A stretch of DNA of 64,000 nucleotides. Source: Bacteroidia bacterium (lineage in GTDB: Bacteria; Bacteroidota; Bacteroidia; J057). The position numbers and the translations under genes are program-made. The notes beneath the pieces are model-generated. The model did not search any database. It was not told the DNA's origin and saw only the letters and a program-made list of their open reading frames with translations. The first letter of the stretch is position 1, and each line of letters begins with the position of its first letter. The stretch is taken from positions 62,001 to 126,000 of the forward strand of contig JAUIKF010000004.1 of NCBI GenBank assembly GCA_030430575.1, given 5' to 3'. Below are positions 60,960-64,000 of the stretch, in pieces.

Positions 60960-60992
60960 CGCTCCAAATTCTTTTTGGAGCGTTTTCTTTTA
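60960..60992 (+). terminator. Rho-independent terminator after the gldN-like gene
   Basis: CGCTCCAAA (60960-60968) and TTTGGAGCG (60974-60982) form a perfect 9-bp stem with a 5-nt loop, followed by TTTTCTTTT. It ends about 10 bp before the str promoter. Confidence 0.85.
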
Positions 60993-61001
60993 GATGGTTG
61001 T

Positions 61002-61032
61002 TTTGAAATAAAAATTATTCTTTCTACCTTTG
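61002..61032 (+). promoter_or_regulatory. Bacteroidetes housekeeping promoter of the str operon
   Basis: TTTG (61002-61005), a 19-bp spacer, and TACCTTTG (61025-61032): a perfect fit to TTTG-N19-TAnnTTTG. The start is expected near 61039, which leaves a leader of about 178 nt before rpsL. Confidence 0.75.
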
Positions 61033-61038
61033 GCACCT

Positions 61039-61216
61039 CAATGAGAAAGAGGCATCCGACGGCGAAAACCCCATCTCAAAAAAGACTGTTTTACGCTCAT
61101 TATTGTCTCACTCATACTTCTTAATTAAGCCTTTGTTTATCAGGCCATTAAACGCGGATTTTTTATAATCCATTCTATAATATTGTACGCTCAAAGAAAA
61201 AGCGGATAAGAAAAGT
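61039..61216 (+). other. Long 5' leader of the str operon
   Basis: It runs from the predicted transcript start to the rpsL ATG. It contains a short G/C-rich segment (CATCCGACGGCGAAAACCCC) and then an AT-rich stretch. No known riboswitch or strong hairpin is recognised. A second promoter within it is possible but unsupported. Confidence 0.4.
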
Positions 61217-61591
61217 ATGCCTACTATTCAACAATTAGTACGTAAAGGAAGGTCCTCCAAACATGAGAAAAGCAAGTCTCCAGCACTTGAGTCTTGCCCT
61301 CAGCGTCGAGGCGTATGTCTTAGGGTGTATACTACTACCCCTAAAAAACCTAACTCTGCATTGCGTAAGGTCGCTCGTGTGCGCCTCACCAATGGCAAGG
61401 AAGTCAACGCCTACATCGGAGGTGAAGGCCATAACCTTCAAGAGCACTCAATTGTATTGGTGCGTGGAGGAAGGGTGAAAGACCTTCCAGGTGTAAGGTA
61501 TCACGTGGTTCGCGGCTCACTTGATACAGCGGGTGTAGATGGCAGAAGACAAGGCCGCTCCAAGTATGGTGCTAAAAGACCTAAAAAATAA
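61217..61591 (+). CDS. rpsL: 30S ribosomal protein S12
   Basis: The product is 124 residues, full length. The start [15 protein letters not shown] and the two decoding-centre loops [18 protein letters not shown] and [17 protein letters not shown] are standard. The lysines equivalent to E. coli K42/K43 and K87 are all wild type, so no streptomycin-resistance substitution is visible. The usual Asp-88 (methylthiolated in some bacteria) is present in K-D-L-P. It is the first gene of rpsL-rpsG-fusA, 21 bp before rpsG. Confidence 0.98.
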   Translation: MPTIQQLVRKGRSSKHEKSKSPALESCPQRRGVCLRVYTTTPKKPNSALRKVARVRLTNGKEVNAYIGGEGHNLQEHSIVLVRGGRVKDLPGVRYHVVRGSLDTAGVDGRRQGRSKYGAKRPKK

Positions 61592-61612
61592 CTCTTCCAT
61601 AATTAAGAGACT

Positions 61613-62080
61613 ATGAGAAAGGCAAGAGCTAAAAAACGACCTATTACGCCAGATCCAAAATATAAAAATGAACTGGTTTCTCGCTTCGTCAATAACTTGA
61701 TGAACGACGGTAAAAAGAGTACGGCATACCGCATATTTTATGATGCCTTGGACTTGATTGAGAAAAGGACAGAAGAGAGTGGACTAGAAGTGTTCCAAGC
61801 TGCGATAAATAATGTAATGCCAGGTGTGGAGGTAAAAAGCCGTCGTGTAGGTGGCTCTACCTTCCAAGTACCAACGGAAGTGAAGCCTAATAGAAGGTTG
61901 GCATTGGGAATCAGATGGCTGATTAAGTACTCCCGCTCTCGCAATGGTAAGTCGATGAAGGATAAGCTCGCCGCTGAATTCATGGCAGCAGCAAAAGGTG
62001 AAGGAGCAGCAGTCAAGAAAAGAGAAGATACCCATCGTATGGCAGAAGCCAATAAAGCGTTCTCTCACTTTAGGTTTTAA
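61613..62080 (+). CDS. rpsG: 30S ribosomal protein S7
   Basis: The product is 155 residues. The N-terminus is [19 protein letters not shown]; the rRNA-binding core is [61 protein letters not shown], ending [20 protein letters not shown]. It binds the 3' major domain of 16S rRNA at the exit site and in many bacteria represses its own operon. It lies between rpsL and fusA in the conserved str order, with 47 bp before fusA. Confidence 0.98.
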   Translation: MRKARAKKRPITPDPKYKNELVSRFVNNLMNDGKKSTAYRIFYDALDLIEKRTEESGLEVFQAAINNVMPGVEVKSRRVGGSTFQVPTEVKPNRRLALGIRWLIKYSRSRNGKSMKDKLAAEFMAAAKGEGAAVKKREDTHRMAEANKAFSHFRF

Positions 62081-62127
62081 GAAAAATTAATATAAACAAA
62101 GCAGCCTAAGCGAAAGGATTTTTTTCC

Positions 62128-64000
62128 ATGAAAAAAGTAGATCTAAAACATACGCGCAACCTCGGCATCATGGCTCACATTGATGCAGGGAAGACGACTA
62201 CCACGGAGCGTATTCTCTATTATACTGGGATTACCCATAAAATTGGAGAAGTACACGACGGGGCAGCTACGATGGACTGGATGGAGCAAGAGCAAGAGCG
62301 TGGTATCACCATTACCTCTGCGGCTACCACTGCCTATTGGCCATACAATGGCAAAGAACATCGTATCAATATCATTGACACGCCTGGTCACGTGGACTTC
62401 ACAGTAGAAGTAGAGCGTTCACTTCGCGTGCTTGATGGGGCGGTAGCTGTTTTCTGTTCAGTAGGTGGTGTAGAGCCACAGTCTGAGACAGTTTGGCGCC
62501 AAGCGGATAAGTACAAAGTGCCACGTATGGGCTTTGTCAATAAAATGGACCGTAGGGGCGCAGACTTTTTTGAAGTTGTAAAGCAGATCAAAGAGATGCT
62601 TTCTGCAAACCCTGTCCCTATTCAGGTACCTATTGGTTCTGAAGAGAATTTCCGTGGCGTTGTTGACCTTTTGGACAAAAAAGCCATCATCTGGAATGAA
62701 CATGACATGGGCATGACCTATGAAGAAGTTGAAATTCCAGCAGATCTAGTAGAAACTGTAGATAAGTATAGAAATGAACTGATTGAGGCAGTAGCGGAGT
62801 ATGATGAAGTATTACTTGAAAAATACTTTGAAGACGAGGACTCAATCACACGTGAAGAGGTATTAGAGGCATTGCGCAAGGCGACTCTCGATATGGCTAT
62901 CACACCTATGATGTGTGGCTCTGCCTTCAAAAACAAAGGAGTCCAGGCGATGCTTGATACGGTTTGTGCGTTGTTGCCTTCTCCACTGGATGTACCACCT
63001 GTAGAAGGGATCAATCCATATACTGAGAAAACCGAAATACGCTCAGCGTCAGAAGAAGAGCCATTTGCAGCGTTGGCATTTAAGATCATGACTGATCCTT
63101 ATGTTGGGCGTTTGGCATTCTTCCGTGTCTATTCTGGAAAAATTGATGGCGGATCTTATGTACTCAATAATCGTTCTGGGAAAAAAGAGCGCTTGAGCCG
63201 TATCCTCCAGATGCACTCAAATAAGCAAGAACAGATTCCAGCTATTGGAGCAGGTAATATCGCTGCAGGTATTGGATTTAAGAACATCCGTACTGGGGAT
63301 ACCCTCACGGATGTCGATCATCCACTCAATTTGGAAACCATTACCTTCCCTGATCCTGTGATCCAGAAGGCAGTAGAGCCAAAAACACAGTCGGACGAGG
63401 AGAAACTTACTACCGGCCTAGTGAAATTGGCGGAAGAAGATCCTACTTTCAAAGTCCATACAGATGAAGAGTCAGGTCAGACCATTATCTCTGGTATGGG
63501 CGAACTTCACCTGGAGATCATCATTGACCGCTTGAAGCGTGAGTTTAAAGTAGAAGTAAACGAAGGAGAACCTCAGGTATCTTATCGTGAAGCGATTACA
63601 GGAAATGTGACACACCGTGAAGTATACAAGAAGCAGACTGGTGGTCGTGGTAAATTCGCAGATGTCCAGATTGAATTCTCTCCACTCCCAGAAGATTCTG
63701 AAGTGGAATTCGAATTCGAGAATGCGATTAAAGGAGGAAATATTCCTAAAGAATTTATCCCTTCTGTAGAAAAAGGAATCAAAGGAGCCTTGTCTGAAGG
63801 AGTTCTTGCAGGTTATCCATTGAGTGGGGTCAAAGCAAGGCTATTTGACGGTAGCTTCCACGCAGTAGACTCAGATCAGCTTTCTTTTGAATTGGCAGGT
63901 CGTCTGGCATTTAAACATGCTGGAGCGAAAGCTAAGCCAGTTCTGAAAGAACCTATCATGGCAGTAGAAGTAGTTACCCCAGAGGAGTATATGGGAGCTA
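62128..64000 (+). CDS. fusA: Elongation factor G, 3'-truncated by the window edge
   Basis: About 624 codons are visible from [17 protein letters not shown], out of the usual 690-710. G-domain motifs are [19 protein letters not shown] (P-loop), [14 protein letters not shown] (switch I), DTPGHVDFT and NKMDR. Domain II, domain III ([26 protein letters not shown]) and domain IV ([28 protein letters not shown]) are also seen. The frame is open at 64000. It drives ribosomal translocation with GTP. It is the third gene of the str operon, presumably followed by tuf or rpsJ outside. Confidence 0.97.
   Translation, partial: MKKVDLKHTRNLGIMAHIDAGKTTTTERILYYTGITHKIGEVHDGAATMDWMEQEQERGITITSAATTAYWPYNGKEHRINIIDTPGHVDFTVEVERSLRVLDGAVAVFCSVGGVEPQSETVWRQADKYKVPRMGFVNKMDRRGADFFEVVKQIKEMLSANPVPIQVPIGSEENFRGVVDLLDKKAIIWNEHDMGMTYEEVEIPADLVETVDKYRNELIEAVAEYDEVLLEKYFEDEDSITREEVLEALRKATLDMAITPMMCGSAFKNKGVQAMLDTVCALLPSPLDVPPVEGINPYTEKTEIRSASEEEPFAALAFKIMTDPYVGRLAFFRVYSGKIDGGSYVLNNRSGKKERLSRILQMHSNKQEQIPAIGAGNIAAGIGFKNIRTGDTLTDVDHPLNLETITFPDPVIQKAVEPKTQSDEEKLTTGLVKLAEEDPTFKVHTDEESGQTIISGMGELHLEIIIDRLKREFKVEVNEGEPQVSYREAITGNVTHREVYKKQTGGRGKFADVQIEFSPLPEDSEVEFEFENAIKGGNIPKEFIPSVEKGIKGALSEGVLAGYPLSGVKARLFDGSFHAVDSDQLSFELAGRLAFKHAGAKAKPVLKEPIMAVEVVTPEEYMGA

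Noticed and set aside
61150-61200. TATAAT-like boxes (TTATAATCC, TATAATATTG) as a second promoter before rpsL
   Set aside because: Bacteroidota use TAnnTTTG rather than TATAAT, and no TTTG lies at the right distance.

Overview
The window comes from a member of the Bacteroidota, most likely a gliding or marine Saprospiria/Cytophagia-type organism. The evidence is: type IX secretion sorting domains of both type A (gene at 13202) and type B (gene at 40414), a GldN-like secretion component (60033), GSCFA, DUF1501 and CHU-type families, lipoproteins with acidic residues straight after the lipobox Cys, few Shine-Dalgarno sequences, and a Bacteroidetes promoter (TTTG-N19-TACCTTTG) in front of rpsL. 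It is chromosomal: ileS, nuoF, lspA, purM, recR, aroE, prmC, rlmB and the str operon rpsL-rpsG-fusA are all present. No rRNA, tRNA, CRISPR array, insertion sequence or prophage was seen.

Layout. 1-8.2 kb: end of rlmB, a GSCFA protein, an ECF sigma factor with a membrane TPR partner, a methyltransferase, then on the minus strand a half-length and a full-length MacB/FtsX-type permease and a degenerate TrpF-like protein. 8.3-16.9 kb: a large membrane protein, a tail-fibre-like secreted protein, and a lipoprotein / T9SS-cargo / lipoprotein-paralogue cluster. 16.9-23.7 kb (minus): UbiA-family prenyltransferase, nuoF, lspA, a DksA-like protein, ileS. 23.7-29.5 kb: small lipoprotein, higBA toxin-antitoxin, Uma2 nuclease, DUF985 cupin, an ECF sigma/anti-sigma pair, recR, an orphan XisI protein. 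29.5-35.5 kb: glycosyltransferase fusion, NtrY-like histidine kinase, second FtsX permease. 35.9-44 kb: an exported-protein cluster of four lipoproteins, a Tat-exported DUF1501 protein and a 1184-residue T9SS cargo. 44-46 kb: purM pair and a tiny acidic gene. 46.3-50.5 kb: a helicase-nuclease fusion. 50.6-60.9 kb: PstS-like protein, TPR proteins, aroE, a GT-C-like membrane protein, a LolD/MacB-type ATPase, prmC, gldN. 61-64 kb: str operon, running off the window in fusA.

The most notable signal is regulatory. The permease pair at 3994-7285 and the ATPase gene at 57704-58396, 50 kb apart, carry the same upstream architecture. Each has two tandem 6-3-6 palindromes (GTWYCA-N3-TGRWAC type) exactly 23 bp apart, 66-67 bp upstream of a TGGAAT-N5-TTG(C/A) sigma-54-like -24/-12 element. 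This implies that permease and ATPase are co-regulated by a sigma-54 activator and form one transporter. Other points of interest are an isoleucyl-tRNA synthetase with GXHH in place of HXGH, a split Bacteroidota version of the planctomycete-type DUF1501/DUF1549/cytochrome set, and intergenic hairpins that are each built from their own repeated word.
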